DNA of 7,016 nt from the NCBI GenBank assembly GCA_012798975.1, contig JAAZME010000151.1, positions 1 to 7,016 of the forward strand, in the 5' to 3' direction. Source of the stretch: Gallicola sp. (GTDB taxonomy: Bacteria; Bacillota; Clostridia; Tissierellales; Peptoniphilaceae). Below the pieces are notes generated by a model. The model saw only the letters and a list, made by a program, of their open reading frames with translations, did not search any database and was not told the DNA's origin. Of this stretch, positions 6,442 to 7,016 are shown piece after piece (positions within the stretch are counted from its first letter, which is position 1; each line of letters starts with the position of its first letter). A program made the translations under genes and the position numbers.

Positions 6442-6459
6442 ATTATTTCTCCTTTATGT

Positions 6460-7016
6460 TTATTTTTTTAGGTGAAAGCCTAATAATCTCATACCATTTA
6501 AAATAACAACTAAAATACTACCTTCGTGAGCCAGCATTCCGATAGACATATTCATCCAATCACTAAACAATAGACTTGTTAAAAGGATAAAAACAACAGC
6601 AATGGCAATCACAATATTTTGGAACATATTATTCGCAGTTGCCTTGACAAGGCCTAGGGCATGAGGAAGTCGGTTAAAGTTGGAGTTCATTAATACCACA
6701 TCTGATGTTTCGATGGCTACATCTGTCCCGCTGCCCATGGCGATTCCTACATCTGCGAGGGCAAGAGATGGGCTATCATTGACTCCATCTCCAACAAAGG
6801 CTACAATCTCTCCCTTTTCCTTAAGTTCTTTAATATAGGCGGATTTATCCTCAGGAAGCATATTTCCGTAAGCCTTTGTCAACTGAAGTTCCTTGTTGAT
6901 AATATCGACAGTACCCTGATTATCACCAGAAAGCATAATCAGATTTTTTACCCCTAAAGCACGAAGTTTTTGAAGATCTTCCTTTACCCCTGGGCGGATA
7001 AGATCTTTAATGCCCA
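6460..7016 (-). CDS. P1B-type heavy-metal-transporting ATPase, C-terminal part
   Basis: This is the C-terminal 184 residues of a membrane ATPase that exports metal ions; the gene runs off the right edge. The frame is open from 7016, so the Met at 6936 is internal. Seen in order: IRPGVKEDLQKLRALGV, the nucleotide-domain motif MLSGDN, MLPEDKSAYIKEL, the hinge GDGVNDSPSLALADVGIAMG with the Mg-binding Asp residues, then two membrane segments (about NIVIAIAVVFILLTSLLF and IGMLAHEGSILVVILNGM). The last one contains HEGS, which marks the P1B-4 group (cobalt, zinc, cadmium or iron efflux) rather than the copper or ADTG-type zinc groups. The phosphorylation site DKTG and the CPC or SPC metal site lie outside the window, so substrate cannot be confirmed. 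It is followed after 18 bases by the HMA gene. The family is certain, the metal inferred. Confidence 0.92.
   Translation of the reverse strand, partial: GIKDLIRPGVKEDLQKLRALGVKNLIMLSGDNQGTVDIINKELQLTKAYGNMLPEDKSAYIKELKEKGEIVAFVGDGVNDSPSLALADVGIAMGSGTDVAIETSDVVLMNSNFNRLPHALGLVKATANNMFQNIVIAIAVVFILLTSLLFSDWMNMSIGMLAHEGSILVVILNGMRLLGFHLKK

Noticed and set aside
6460..6936. A short standalone hydrolase-like protein starting at 6936
   Set aside because: The frame stays open to the window edge and the upstream residues (IRPGVKEDLQKLRALGV) continue the P-type ATPase.

Overview
The window reads as chromosomal DNA from an AT-rich, low-GC Gram-positive anaerobe, most likely Clostridia or Tissierellia. 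Support for this comes from strong AGGAGG-type ribosome binding sites, AT-rich codon choice, a FabK-type (flavin) enoyl reductase instead of FabI, and a MarR-type regulator linked to the fab genes. The lineage is inferred; there is no rRNA or other marker gene to fix it.

Region 1 (1-6162, + strand) is the distal part of a type II fatty acid synthesis operon: the 3' end of fabH, then fabK, a second FabK/nitronate monooxygenase-family flavoprotein, fabD, fabG, fabF, fabZ and a marR-type regulator. From fabK to fabZ every gene overlaps the next by 4 to 13 bases and each has its own Shine-Dalgarno sequence, so they look co-transcribed and translationally coupled. FabD loads malonate onto ACP, FabH and FabF condense, FabG reduces the ketone, FabZ dehydrates and FabK reduces the enoyl group. 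The acpP gene, often found between fabH and fabK, is not there, and no acc (acetyl-CoA carboxylase) gene is seen; they may lie upstream or elsewhere.

The most interesting gene is the one at 1316-2383. It is not simply a spare FabK: it has a C-terminal four-cysteine motif and tail that, from memory, resemble Helicobacter pylori FabX. FabX is an FMN and [4Fe-4S] dehydrogenase/isomerase that makes the cis double bond of unsaturated fatty acids. No fabA, fabM or second fabZ/fabN-like gene is visible here, so this protein is a plausible candidate for the unsaturation step in an organism lacking the classical enzymes. This is an inference from sequence and context.

Region 2 (6163-6213) is a short convergent intergenic gap holding a perfect 21-bp hairpin flanked by A and T runs, a probable bidirectional terminator.

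Region 3 (6214-7016, - strand) is a metal-handling operon read towards the fab operon: the C-terminal part of a P1B-type heavy-metal ATPase with an HEGS motif (P1B-4-like), followed by a 75-residue HMA-domain metallochaperone with a CPSC metal site. Its promoter and the ATPase N-terminus lie beyond the window. No tRNA, rRNA, CRISPR array, insertion sequence or gene-free stretch over 300 bases was seen.
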